NCBI RefSeq assembly: GCF_016887565.1
Contig: NZ_CP069396.1
Location: 9,468,001 to 9,532,000 of the forward strand
From: Archangium violaceum
GTDB lineage: Bacteria > Myxococcota > Myxococcia > Myxococcales > Myxococcaceae
Length of the DNA: 64,000 nucleotides
Direction: 5' to 3'
The translations under genes and the position numbers were made by a program. The notes beneath the pieces are model-generated. The model searched no databases. It worked only from the letters and a program-made list of their open reading frames with translations, and had not been told where the DNA came from. Positions 15,943 to 24,414 of this stretch are shown one piece after another. Within the stretch, counting starts at the first letter, position 1, and each line of letters opens with the position of its first letter.

Positions 15943-17487
15943 GTGCTCCCGAAGCCGTCCCACCTGTTCGCCTCGCTCGCCGCCGCCACGGTGCTCGCCA
16001 CCGGATGCGGCGGCGGGAAGCCGCCTCCAGCGCCGCCTCCCGAGGTCTGCACCGGCCCCACGGTGCTCGACGTGCTCCCGGGGGCCTACCCGAATGCCGT
16101 GGACCTGTCGGGCACCGGCGCCCTCGAGGTGGCCGTGCTCGGAGACGCGACGCTCGACGCGCGCACGCTGGACCCGGCCACCGCCTCGTTGTCCGACCCG
16201 GACGGCTCCGCCCCGAACGTCGCCGCCGAAGCCGCGCTCCGCGAGGAGGACGTGAACGGAGACGGCCAGCTGGACGCCGTGCTGCGCTTCCCGCTCCCCG
16301 CGCTGGTGGACCAGGGCGTCCTCCACGCCGAGGTGAGCCGCCTGAAGCTGGAGGCGAGAACCCGCTCCGGCGCGGAGGTGAGCGGCTGTGACCGGGCACA
16401 CGCCTCGGGCCACCTTCTCAACCGGCTACCCGCCCCCACGGGCTCCTACGCGGTGGGCACCACCACCTTCGACTGGGTGGACACCTCGCGCGACGAGACG
16501 TTCTCCGACGCCAAGAAGGACAAGCGCGAGCTGATGGTGCGCGTGTGGTACCCCGCCTCGCCGCCTCCCCGGGCCCAGCCCGCGCCCTACTTCCTCGTGC
16601 GCCGCGAGGGCATCGCACAGCTGAAGGGAGATGGACTCGACACACCCGCCCGCCTGCTGGATTTCGTCCATGCACACGCGGTGGCCGAGGCTCCGCTCGC
16701 GGCCGATGCCCGCTTCCCCGTCCTCCTCTTCTCACCCGGAGCCGGCGTCCCGCCCACCCTCTACACATCGCTGCTGGAGGAGCTCGCCAGCCATGGCTAC
16801 GTGGTGGTCGCCACCTCGCACACGTACACCACCGGCGCCGTCATCTTCCCCGACGGCCGCTATGCCCCCAACACCGAGGAGCCCGGCGGCCTCTTCGGCA
16901 CGCCCTTCTTCGACGTGACGGTGGCGGATCTGCGCTTCGTCCTCTCCCAGGTGCGGGCGCTCGATGCGGGGGACGCCCAGGGGCGCTTCACCGGGAGGCT
17001 CGACCTGGAGCGCGTGGGCGTCTTCGGCCACTCCGTCGGTGGGGCCGCATCGGCCATCATCTGCCAGAAGGAGCCGGGCGTGCGAGCCTGCGCCAACATC
17101 GACGGCACCTTCCAGGGCTCCTGGAAGAAGGGCGTCACCCAACCCTTCCTCGTGATGCACACCCGGGCGATCGACGATGGCACCCATCGCTCCTTCATCG
17201 AGGACAGGCGCGCCCCGGTCTACGCGGTCGCGGTCGCCCAGTCCGGGCACCTCACCTTCTCGGACCTGCCGCTCCTGCTGGAGCTGATGAAGGCCTACGA
17301 TTCGAAGGTGACCGCCGACAGCCTCGACACGGGAACGCTGGAGCCGGCGGAGCGCGCCGCCTCCATCACCCGCGCCTGGGTGCTCGCCTTCGCGGACGAG
17401 CGGGTGAAGGGCAGCGGCGAGTCTCCGCTCCTCCAGGGGGGCACGGGGGACTACCCGGAGGTCACGCTGACGGTGCACTCCCGCTGA
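15943..17487 (+). CDS. Lipoprotein alpha/beta-hydrolase (PAF acetylhydrolase-like)
   Basis: 514 residues from a GTG with AGGAG 7 bases upstream. The signal peptide ends in lipobox ATGC followed by a Gly/Pro-rich tether, so it is an exported lipoprotein. Residues about 30-160 look like a beta-rich N-terminal domain without known motif. The C-terminal 350 residues are an alpha/beta-hydrolase with the nucleophile elbow GHSVGG and an oxyanion region around FSPGAG, resembling platelet-activating-factor acetylhydrolase and dienelactone-hydrolase-like lipases. Substrate unknown; esters of short acyl groups are likely. Its last 37 bases overlap the 3' end of the convergent dihydrouridine synthase gene. 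Confidence 0.85.
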   Translation: MLPKPSHLFASLAAATVLATGCGGGKPPPAPPPEVCTGPTVLDVLPGAYPNAVDLSGTGALEVAVLGDATLDARTLDPATASLSDPDGSAPNVAAEAALREEDVNGDGQLDAVLRFPLPALVDQGVLHAEVSRLKLEARTRSGAEVSGCDRAHASGHLLNRLPAPTGSYAVGTTTFDWVDTSRDETFSDAKKDKRELMVRVWYPASPPPRAQPAPYFLVRREGIAQLKGDGLDTPARLLDFVHAHAVAEAPLAADARFPVLLFSPGAGVPPTLYTSLLEELASHGYVVVATSHTYTTGAVIFPDGRYAPNTEEPGGLFGTPFFDVTVADLRFVLSQVRALDAGDAQGRFTGRLDLERVGVFGHSVGGAASAIICQKEPGVRACANIDGTFQGSWKKGVTQPFLVMHTRAIDDGTHRSFIEDRRAPVYAVAVAQSGHLTFSDLPLLLELMKAYDSKVTADSLDTGTLEPAERAASITRAWVLAFADERVKGSGESPLLQGGTGDYPEVTLTVHSR

Positions 17488-18473
17488 ACCGGGATGACGC
17501 GCGCTTCCAGCGCGGAGATGCGCTCCAGCCAGTCGTCGAGCTCTCCGGAAGTGTTGAGGTGCGCGCGCAGCTCGGCGCCGCCCTCCACGTCACGCAGGTA
17601 GCCCGCCAGATAGCGGCGCGTGTACGGCACGCCCCAGCCCTTCCCGCGCACGGCCACGTTGGCGAGCAGGTGCTCGCGCAGCAGGCCCAGGCGCTCGGAG
17701 GGTGTCGGAGGAATGGGGGTGAGGCCCGCGCGCTGGGCCTTCACCTCGCGGAACACCCAGGGGTGCTCGATGGCACCCCGCCCCAGCATCGCGCCCGCGC
17801 AGCCCGTCTCCGCGAGTGCACGCCGCACGTCCGCCGCGGTGCGGATGTCCCCGTTGACGACGACGGGCATGCGCACCTGCGCCTGGGCCAGAGCCGCCCA
17901 GCGCCAGTCCGCGGTGCCCGTGTAGCCCATCTTCGCGGTACGGCAGTGGACGGTGAGGGCACGCACGCCCACCTCCTCCAACCGGCCGGCCAGCTCCACG
18001 ATGGGCATCTGGTCCTCCGGCCCCAGGCCGATGCGTGTCTTCACCGTCACGGGCAGGGACACCGCGCGTACCACCCGCTCCGCCATGGCCACCATGGCCT
18101 CTGGATCCCTCAGCCAGCCCGAGCCCGCGCCCCGCCGGGCGATGCGTGGCACCCAGCACCCGCAGTTGATGTCGATGAAGGCGGGCCGCGCCGCCTCGGC
18201 GATGCGCGCCGCCTCCACCAGCTTCGCCGGATCCGCGCCGTAGATTTGAATGGCGGTGGGCTGGTCGTCCTCCGTCAGCCGCAGCTTGCGCTCGTTGCGG
18301 GAACACCCCAGCAGCAGGGAGTCCACGTTGACGAACTCGGTGAAACACACGTCCGCGCCCAGCCGGCGGCAGATGCGCCGGAAGACGGCATCGCTCACGT
18401 CCTCCATGGGAGCGAGCATGACGGGCTGTGCGGCGAAGAGCGTGGTGAAGGCGTCGGACGGCATGGGAAGCAC
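17451..18473 (-). CDS. tRNA-dihydrouridine synthase
   Basis: 340 residues. This FMN-dependent enzyme reduces uridines in the tRNA D-loop. Visible family features are the N-terminal APMEDVSD flavin-binding loop, the catalytic Cys in NCGCWVPR near residue 102, the RxGAGS-like segment, KTRIG, the HCRT loop and the FMN phosphate site NGDI...GAMLGRGA. The catalytic segment has Cys-Gly-Cys-Trp where Phe-Gly-Cys-Pro is usual, but the nucleophilic Cys is kept. I give the GTG at 18473; an ATG at 18464 with GGGG upstream is equally possible. Subclass (DusA, B or C) is not certain. The 3' end overlaps the convergent lipoprotein gene by 37 bases. Confidence 0.9.
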   Translation of the reverse strand: MLPMPSDAFTTLFAAQPVMLAPMEDVSDAVFRRICRRLGADVCFTEFVNVDSLLLGCSRNERKLRLTEDDQPTAIQIYGADPAKLVEAARIAEAARPAFIDINCGCWVPRIARRGAGSGWLRDPEAMVAMAERVVRAVSLPVTVKTRIGLGPEDQMPIVELAGRLEEVGVRALTVHCRTAKMGYTGTADWRWAALAQAQVRMPVVVNGDIRTAADVRRALAETGCAGAMLGRGAIEHPWVFREVKAQRAGLTPIPPTPSERLGLLREHLLANVAVRGKGWGVPYTRRYLAGYLRDVEGGAELRAHLNTSGELDDWLERISALEARVIPVQRECTVSVTSG

Positions 18474-18504
18474 CCCATGCTACTACCGGGAACGGGCCCG
18501 GCCC

Positions 18505-19155
18505 TCAACGCCCCGTCAGCGCGGCGCGCAGCCACCGCCACCCCGCTCCCACGCTGGGGGTGACACACAGCATCGCCCAGCGCACCTGCCGCAGTTGCGC
18601 GCCCTCCAATGACTTCTCCATCGGGTCGAGCAGGGCCATCGCCTCGGCCTTCTGACCCTGGCTGGCGAGCAGCCGCGCCAGGTCCAGCCTCGGAGCGAAG
18701 AGCGCGGGGTCCAGCGTGAGCGCTTCCTTCAAGAGGATGATGGCCACCGGCCGCTCGGCCTTCCGGCGCAGGTACAGCCGGCCTCGCAGGAGCATCCTCA
18801 CCGCGTCGGCGCGGTGCCCCCGGGAGAGGTTCATCTGCGCCACCTGCTGCCAGAGGGCCACCTGGGCCGGGAACGTCTCCGCCGCCTGCGTGTAGACGGC
18901 CAGCGCCTTGTCCGCGAAGCCCTTGTCCAGGTGGCTCTGGGCGGCGGTCCGGAAGCTCTGGAGCGCCGCCTCGTGCTCGTTCGTCCGCGCCAGCAGCGGC
19001 GCCAGCTTCACGTGGACGGCGGGATCCTTCGGCTCCAGCTCCAACGCCTTGCGATACCCGGCCACGGCCTTCTTGAGCTTGCCCTTGGACCGGGCACGAT
19101 CGGCTTCGGTGATGAGCTCCGAGCGCGTGGGCGGTGCTTTCTTTCCGAAGAGCAT
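18505..19155 (-). CDS. TPR repeat protein
   Basis: 216 residues, no signal peptide. It contains about four tetratricopeptide-like helical pairs (for example residues 16-48, 49-82, 83-116 and 149-182) with the usual Ala/Gly/Pro spacing, as in YRKALELEPKDP. Residues 1-15 are basic. Such proteins are protein-protein interaction scaffolds and no partner can be inferred. It lies 31 bp upstream of the dihydrouridine synthase gene on the same strand and is probably transcribed with it. The divergent gene on the other side starts 119 bp away. Confidence 0.8.
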   Translation of the reverse strand: MLFGKKAPPTRSELITEADRARSKGKLKKAVAGYRKALELEPKDPAVHVKLAPLLARTNEHEAALQSFRTAAQSHLDKGFADKALAVYTQAAETFPAQVALWQQVAQMNLSRGHRADAVRMLLRGRLYLRRKAERPVAIILLKEALTLDPALFAPRLDLARLLASQGQKAEAMALLDPMEKSLEGAQLRQVRWAMLCVTPSVGAGWRWLRAALTGR

Positions 19156-19274
19156 GGTTCGCCAATGGTAATCCAGTCAGGCGACCGTCGAGCGAGTTGC
19201 CACTCGGGCGGAAATTCTCATCCAGGAAGCACCCGGTTGACCCTGACGCGACGTGAGGGTGCATCCTGAGAGGC

Positions 19275-19901
19275 ATGGACAATCAGGCCCTGCGCCAGCT
19301 CGAGCTCGAGGGCTGGCTGCATCTCCCGCGCGTGCTGTCCGAGAAGGAGCTCGCGGCGATGCACGCGACCTGGGATCGCCTCGCCGCCGCATCGCCGAAC
19401 GACAGTGTGGGCATCAACTGGGGACCCGACCTCGGCACGGAGCCGGACTTCGCGGTCTGCCAGACGCATCCTCGCGTCCTGGCCGCGGTGAGCGCGCTGC
19501 TCGATGACGACGTCCACGTGCTGCGGATCAAAGGCCGCGCGCCTCCTCACGGCCACGGGCGCCAGGGGCTCCATGTCGACTGGAAGGGCCCGACCCCTCC
19601 CGAGCGACAGCTCCTCGTCAATGCGTTCTGGGTGCTCGACGACATGGCCCTCGACAATGGAGCCACACGCATCGTGCCCGGCAGTCACCGTTGGGCACGC
19701 GTCCCACGTGGCTCATACGCCCAACCCCAGAGTGTCCACCCCGCCGAGCGCGTGCTGGAGGCCCGTGCGGGAGACGTCATCGTCTTCAGCTCTCACGTCT
19801 GGCATGCCGGCTCTCTCAACGCGTCCGGGCGCCGGCGCCGGCTCGTCATCGCGCAGTTCGGCCGCCACGAGATCGCCGCCGAGAACGTCGGCGACTATTG
19901 A
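19275..19901 (+). CDS. Phytanoyl-CoA dioxygenase (PhyH) family Fe(II)/2-oxoglutarate oxygenase
   Basis: 208 residues. The PhyH-type double-stranded beta-helix shows the Fe(II) triad HVD near residues 97-99 and His in HVWHAG near 176, followed by Arg residues in the position that usually binds the 2-oxoglutarate carboxylate. Family members hydroxylate lipids, amino acids or natural products, and the substrate cannot be read from the sequence. It stands alone between a divergent TPR gene and the GH32 gene. A link to the NRPS 11 kb away is possible but unsupported. Confidence 0.85.
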   Translation: MDNQALRQLELEGWLHLPRVLSEKELAAMHATWDRLAAASPNDSVGINWGPDLGTEPDFAVCQTHPRVLAAVSALLDDDVHVLRIKGRAPPHGHGRQGLHVDWKGPTPPERQLLVNAFWVLDDMALDNGATRIVPGSHRWARVPRGSYAQPQSVHPAERVLEARAGDVIVFSSHVWHAGSLNASGRRRRLVIAQFGRHEIAAENVGDY

Positions 19902-19920
19902 GCTGGACCAGGAATTCCAA

Positions 19921-19936
19921 GTATTCACTGGAATAC
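19921..19936. promoter_or_regulatory. Operator-like inverted repeat upstream of the GH32 gene
   Basis: GTATTC-N4-GAATAC (19921-19936) is a 16-bp dyad about 50 bp before the GH32 start codon, with ggaattcc just upstream. This AT-rich dyad stands out in GC-rich DNA and has the size of a repressor half-site pair. Its role as an operator is inference. Confidence 0.35.
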
Positions 19937-19985
19937 ATGGTAGAACCCGAACTCCTCCATCTTGTCGTCCCGAGGGGTCTCGCCC

Positions 19986-22421
19986 GTGAAACCTGGTTCC
20001 ACCCGTCATGTCGTTCCCCTGCTCGTCGCGGCACTCGCCTTCGTGCTGCCAGGCTTTCCGAGCCATGCGGGCACCGTGAACGAGTACCCGGAATTCCCCT
20101 ACCCGGCGACCGGCTACACGGAGCCGTATCGCGGACAGTTCCACTTCAGCTCTCGCGGGGGCTGGATGAACGATGTCAACGCGCCGCTCTACTACAACGG
20201 CACCTACCACCTCTTCTTCCAACACAATCCCCACGGGCTGGCCTGGGACACCATGCACTGGGGACACGCCACCAGCCCCGACCTGGTGCACTGGACCCAG
20301 AAGCCGATGGCGCTCGAGCCCGGGGTTCACCCCGGGGACCTGTGGTCCGGCGGTGGGGTCGTCGATGTCAACAACACCTCCGGCCTGCGCACCGGAGCCG
20401 AGTACCCCATCGTCGTGTTCTCCGGAACCAATGGGGTCATCGTCCATTACAGCAACGACGCGGGCCGGACGTTCCAGACCTACGATGGCGGCCGCAAGGT
20501 CGTGACGCCCGCGGGCACCAGCCGGGATCCCAAGGTGTTCTGGCACGCGCCGACGTCGCGGTGGGTGATGGTCGTCTGGTCCGACGCCGGGGGCAACGGC
20601 GTGGACCTCTACGACTCGCCGGACCTGCTGCACTGGACCTGGCGCAGCCGGTACGCGGCGGGTTGGCTCTTCGAGTGCCCGGACTTCTTTCCCCTCGCGG
20701 TGGACGGCAACGCGGCCAACACCCGCTGGGTCATGACGGATGCGAGTGGCGAGTACGTCCTCGGCGCGTTCAACGGCACGACGTTTACCCCCGAGTGGAC
20801 CACGCCCCAGCGGATGGACATGGGCCGCAACAGCTTCGATGGCTCGTTCTACGCGGGGCTCGTCTTCAGCAACATGCCCGACGGGCGCACCGTCCAGATG
20901 GTGTGGATGCCGGGCAATGCCGGGAGTGTCTGGACGGGCAGTGCCTCGTTTCCCGCCGAGCTGAAGCTGAAGACGTTCCCCGAGGGCGTGCGGATCACCC
21001 GTACCCCGATCGCGGAGTTGCAATCGCTGCGCACCTCGAGCGCGGCATGGACCAGCCGGACGATCACCACCGACCCGGCCAGTGATCCGCTCGCCGGCAC
21101 CTCCGCCGACACGTACGAGCTCATCGCGGAGTTCGACCTCACGGGGGCCACGGCCTCGCGCTTCGGGTTCAAGCTCCACGCCCGCGCGGATGGGTCCGCG
21201 GATCGGCTGGTGACATATGACCGGGCCGCGCAGACGCTGTACGGGGCGCCGCTGGCACCCATCAATGGCCGGGTGAAGATGCGGCTGCTCGTGGACCGGG
21301 GCCAGTTGGAGATCTTCGGCAATGACGGCCGGCTGTCGGTGACCGACAACGTCCGCTTCGACTCCGCGCCGGCCAGTCAGGGTATCCGCCTCTACGCGGA
21401 AGGAGGCTCGGTGAAGCTGGTCTCGCTGGAGCTCTACCGGCTGGGCTCCGCCTGGGGGACCCGCGAGTCCGTGCTCGACACCAACCTCTCCGGGAGCTGG
21501 AAGGCGGTGGGTGGCACCTGGACCGATGTGACTGGCGGCAAGCAGGGCGCGGCGGGAAGCTTCACCAACGGTTTCTATCTCAGTGAGCAGACGGGCACGG
21601 ACTTCACCTACGAGGGTGACGTGCGCGTGGTCAGCGGGAGGGCCGCGGCCCTGACGTTCCGGGCCAGCGCCGATGCGACCCAGCACTACACGCTCAACGT
21701 GGACACCGCGGGGTTCGTCAAGCTGTGGAGGCCCGGACGCGACGTCGCCGTGTACCCGATGCCCATCGCCATGGGCCGGACGTATCACCTGAAGGTGGTG
21801 GCCACGGGCTCGCGCTTCCTGGTGTACCTGGACAATGGAACCGTACCCATCATCGACGCCACCGATACCGCGTATGTCAGCGGGCGCTTCGGGATGAATG
21901 TCTACGAAGGCACCGTCCTCATCCAGAACGTCCAGGTGAACGCCACCGGCTTCCGCACCAATCTCGCCGGACCGTGGAGCCCCACCGCGGGCACGTGGAC
22001 CGAGCCGCTCGGTGGCGGCAAGCAGGGCTCCGTAGCGGGTGACGGCTTCCTCCTCAGCTCGCAGACGGGCGGCAACTTCACCTACGAGGGAGATGTGCGC
22101 GTGGTCAATGGCGTGGCGGCGGCCCTGACGTTCCGGGCCAATGCCAATGCGACCCAGCATTACACGGCCAACGTAGACACCTCGGGGTTCGTCAAACTCT
22201 GGCGTCCGGGGCGGGACGTCGCCGTGTACCCGACGCCCATCGTGGCGGGCCGGACGTACCACCTCAAGGTGGTCGCCAACGGGTCACGCTTCCAGGTGTA
22301 TCTGGACAACGGAACCGTACCCGTCATCGACGCCACCGACACGGCTTATGCCAGCGGGAGATTCGGCATCAACGTCTTCGCGGGCACCGCCCTCATCCAG
22401 AACGTCAACGTGAGCCCATGA
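19986..22421 (+). CDS. Secreted glycoside hydrolase family 32 (fructanase) with duplicated C-terminal domain
   Basis: 811 residues from the GTG at 19986, which has GAGGGG 8 bases upstream; this start gives a clean signal peptide (residues 1-28, cleavage near SHA-GT). The GH32 five-blade propeller carries WMND (nucleophile Asp), RDP and the acid/base Glu in FECPDFF, then the GH32 beta-sandwich up to about residue 490. Two tandem copies of a roughly 155-residue jelly-roll-like domain follow (nt about 21470-21950 and 21955-22418). Each contains TYEGDVRVV, GFVKLWRPGRDVAVYP and YLDNGTVP and resembles LamG/DUF1080-type domains, probably binding carbohydrate. The enzyme should cleave levan, inulin or sucrose outside the cell. 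Exact specificity is unknown. Confidence 0.92.
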   Translation: MKPGSTRHVVPLLVAALAFVLPGFPSHAGTVNEYPEFPYPATGYTEPYRGQFHFSSRGGWMNDVNAPLYYNGTYHLFFQHNPHGLAWDTMHWGHATSPDLVHWTQKPMALEPGVHPGDLWSGGGVVDVNNTSGLRTGAEYPIVVFSGTNGVIVHYSNDAGRTFQTYDGGRKVVTPAGTSRDPKVFWHAPTSRWVMVVWSDAGGNGVDLYDSPDLLHWTWRSRYAAGWLFECPDFFPLAVDGNAANTRWVMTDASGEYVLGAFNGTTFTPEWTTPQRMDMGRNSFDGSFYAGLVFSNMPDGRTVQMVWMPGNAGSVWTGSASFPAELKLKTFPEGVRITRTPIAELQSLRTSSAAWTSRTITTDPASDPLAGTSADTYELIAEFDLTGATASRFGFKLHARADGSADRLVTYDRAAQTLYGAPLAPINGRVKMRLLVDRGQLEIFGNDGRLSVTDNVRFDSAPASQGIRLYAEGGSVKLVSLELYRLGSAWGTRESVLDTNLSGSWKAVGGTWTDVTGGKQGAAGSFTNGFYLSEQTGTDFTYEGDVRVVSGRAAALTFRASADATQHYTLNVDTAGFVKLWRPGRDVAVYPMPIAMGRTYHLKVVATGSRFLVYLDNGTVPIIDATDTAYVSGRFGMNVYEGTVLIQNVQVNATGFRTNLAGPWSPTAGTWTEPLGGGKQGSVAGDGFLLSSQTGGNFTYEGDVRVVNGVAAALTFRANANATQHYTANVDTSGFVKLWRPGRDVAVYPTPIVAGRTYHLKVVANGSRFQVYLDNGTVPVIDATDTAYASGRFGINVFAGTALIQNVNVSP

Positions 22422-22499
22422 CGGTCCACCCGGCACGGTAAGTGTGTTCGGCGTGAGCACCGGACTCTGCGCTTTCGGCCCGAAAGCTATACTCCGGGC

Positions 22500-22571
22500 A
22501 TGGACGGAAAGAGACTCCTGCTCGTCGAGGATGCTCCAGAGAGCGTAACTGCTCGCCGGACCCTGTCATGA
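22500..22571 (+). pseudogene. Response-regulator N-terminal remnant
   Basis: A 23-codon frame begins ATG and reads MDGKRLLLVEDAPESVTARR before TGA at 22569. The hydrophobic strand followed by Glu-Asp is the typical start of a receiver domain, but nothing of the rest of the domain follows. A TATACT box sits 6 bases before the ATG, and a 7-bp hairpin (22471-22487) precedes it. I read this as the surviving 5' end of a response-regulator gene. See the kinase remnant at 24415-24604 on the same strand. Confidence 0.5.
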
Positions 22572-22617
22572 CGAGAGGAGTGGAATCGCGCGCGAGTAGC
22601 CCTGAGCCCGCGCTGGC

Positions 22618-23643
22618 TCAGCGGTACTTCTCGATGAACTGAGTCACCGCGGTGAGGAAGGCCTCGGGCTCCTCGAAGGGTGCCATGTGCGCGGACTTCT
22701 CGAAGATGACGAGGAACTTGTGCTCGGGAGGTGTACCCAGGTTGTCATAGGCGTCGTGCGCCATGGCGACCGGCACCGCGCCGTCGTGCCGCCCCCACAG
22801 CACGAGTGAGGGGATGGTGATGCGCGAGAGCTTCGAGGACATCTGCAGCGCGTCGTAGAAGGCGTCGTCGGAGAGGAGCTTCTCGAGGACGATACCGTTG
22901 TTCGTGAGCATGGCCCCAAACGAGAAGGGCGAGAAGAGCAGCAGCTCCGCGCCAAGGCCGGGCGAATTCGACGGCTCATGGAAGTAGCCCCCCGCCTTGG
23001 TGCACAGGCGCTGCCATTTCCAGAGGTTGTCGCTGATGATCCGCGTCCCCTTCATCGACTCGGCCCACTCGGGAACGCCGCGCCACGTGTCCACCTCCTC
23101 GCCCGCGGCCAGCTTCCGCTCGGCGTGGACCTTCACGTAGTCGAGCGCGAAGTCCCAGTTCTTCTGCCAGTCGTGGTTGCCATCCAGGTCGATCCATCCG
23201 GCCACGCCCTCCTGGTGCTCGAGGAGATAGGCGGTCCCCAGGGTGCCGCCCCAGCTCGGGCCCAAGAGGAAGAGCTTCTGGACATCATGGCGCTGGCGAA
23301 GCGTGCTGATGACGGCGTGGGTGTCCGCGACGAACTGCGCGAGCGAGATCGTCTCGGGTGTGGGGTTGCCCTGGGCCACCCCGGTGGCACGCTGGTCCCA
23401 GTAGACGACGGCGTACTTCTCCTCGAGGGACTCCGTGACGGGCGACAGATAGGACATGCTCGAATTGCCAGGGCCTCCGGCGAGCACCACCATGAAGACA
23501 CCGGAGTCCGTGTTGCCACGCACCCACACCGGCAGGTCCGCGCCGGCACTGCGCACGAAGAAGAAATCGCCCTCGGTCTGGAACCGGCCGCAGCCAGTCA
23601 GGAGCGCGGCGAGCAACAGGGCGACGGTCGCGAGGGTTCTCAT
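22618..23643 (-). CDS. Alpha/beta-hydrolase lipoprotein, prolyl-aminopeptidase-like (S33)
   Basis: 341 residues. Signal peptide with lipobox LTGC, so exported and lipid-anchored. S33 peptidase features are GGPGNSS (oxyanion loop, as in HGGPG), YWDQRATG, the nucleophile elbow GPSWGG near residue 130, Asp in GRHDGAVP and His in SAHMAPF. Proline iminopeptidases remove N-terminal proline, but many relatives hydrolyse other amides or esters, so the substrate is open. Its start overlaps the stop of the upstream barrel gene by 4 bases (ATGA), so the two are co-translated. The pair lies between remnants of a two-component system. Confidence 0.85.
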   Translation of the reverse strand: MRTLATVALLLAALLTGCGRFQTEGDFFFVRSAGADLPVWVRGNTDSGVFMVVLAGGPGNSSMSYLSPVTESLEEKYAVVYWDQRATGVAQGNPTPETISLAQFVADTHAVISTLRQRHDVQKLFLLGPSWGGTLGTAYLLEHQEGVAGWIDLDGNHDWQKNWDFALDYVKVHAERKLAAGEEVDTWRGVPEWAESMKGTRIISDNLWKWQRLCTKAGGYFHEPSNSPGLGAELLLFSPFSFGAMLTNNGIVLEKLLSDDAFYDALQMSSKLSRITIPSLVLWGRHDGAVPVAMAHDAYDNLGTPPEHKFLVIFEKSAHMAPFEEPEAFLTAVTQFIEKYR

Positions 23644-24266
23644 TGGAAGCGGACTCCGAGTTGCACGGCCGCATGGGGCAACAGCCGCTGGTTGAAGGGG
23701 AATTGACCGAAGAGCGTCGCGCGGGTGAAGAGGGCAAGCGGGGCCACTCCATTGCGTTGCAGGTCCCAGCCCAGACCCAGGCTGGCGGTGGGCATGAGGG
23801 CAGGCCTGCCAGCATCCGCGGCCGGCTGCACGGCGCCGTCCGGCGAGACCCCATAGGCCGGGCCTTGCAGGAAGGTGTGCAGGTAACCAGCACCGGCGAG
23901 CAGCTCTCCATACAGGCCAAAGGACGCCGTGAGGCGTCCGCCTACCTCGGCGGAGGCGAAGAGCCCCACGTGGTTGCGCGGGTGGACGTAGCCGCCCAGA
24001 TTGCCCGTCAGAACGATGGCACCGCTGCCACCACGGACCAGGCTCAGCTCCGTCCCAACGGTAAGTCCCGGATGAACGAGCGTCTCTCCAAGGTACGCCA
24101 CGGTCAGCGGAAGGCGCGTCGGCGATTCATCGGCGCGGGCCGGGGAAGAGAGAAGAGCGGCAACAGATATCACGGCGGCGAGCGCCAGCCGCACGGATGG
24201 GCGAGACAGGATGGGCCCGAGACGCGGGGGCGTTCCAGCCTGGGTGACGGGTAATTGAAAATCCAT
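23640..24266 (-). CDS. Exported protein, probable outer-membrane barrel
   Basis: 208 residues. A long N-terminal region is followed by a hydrophobic signal segment (about residues 25-44, ending near ARA-DE). The mature part is built of short alternating strands rich in Gly, Leu and Ala with aromatic residues at turns and ends in RFQ, resembling a small outer-membrane beta-barrel. No catalytic motif. The stop codon overlaps the start of the S33 hydrolase gene (ATGA). An internal Met or Val nearer the signal segment could be the true start. Function unknown. Confidence 0.7.
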   Translation of the reverse strand: MDFQLPVTQAGTPPRLGPILSRPSVRLALAAVISVAALLSSPARADESPTRLPLTVAYLGETLVHPGLTVGTELSLVRGGSGAIVLTGNLGGYVHPRNHVGLFASAEVGGRLTASFGLYGELLAGAGYLHTFLQGPAYGVSPDGAVQPAADAGRPALMPTASLGLGWDLQRNGVAPLALFTRATLFGQFPFNQRLLPHAAVQLGVRFQ

Positions 24267-24414
24267 GGATGCTGTTCCTCCTCCCCATGGAACACCGCGG
24301 CCCCGTCAAACCGTCACCGCGCTTGCGCGGAGTTCCGCCTCGCGCGGTCCGCAATGCTGCTCCACACCGGGAATGACACACCTCGCGATGTAGCGGACGG
24401 CGGCAAGGCCATGG

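Noticed and set aside
14300-16399. A 699-codon minus-strand frame across pepP and the hydrolase lipoprotein
   Set aside because: It runs across two recognised plus-strand genes and has no motif of its own.
19713-22262. An 849-codon open frame on the minus strand across the GH32 gene
   Set aside because: It is the antisense shadow of a real gene in GC-rich DNA. The translation is low in domain-like pattern and rich in His, Arg and Gly, while the plus strand has a signal peptide and all GH32 motifs.
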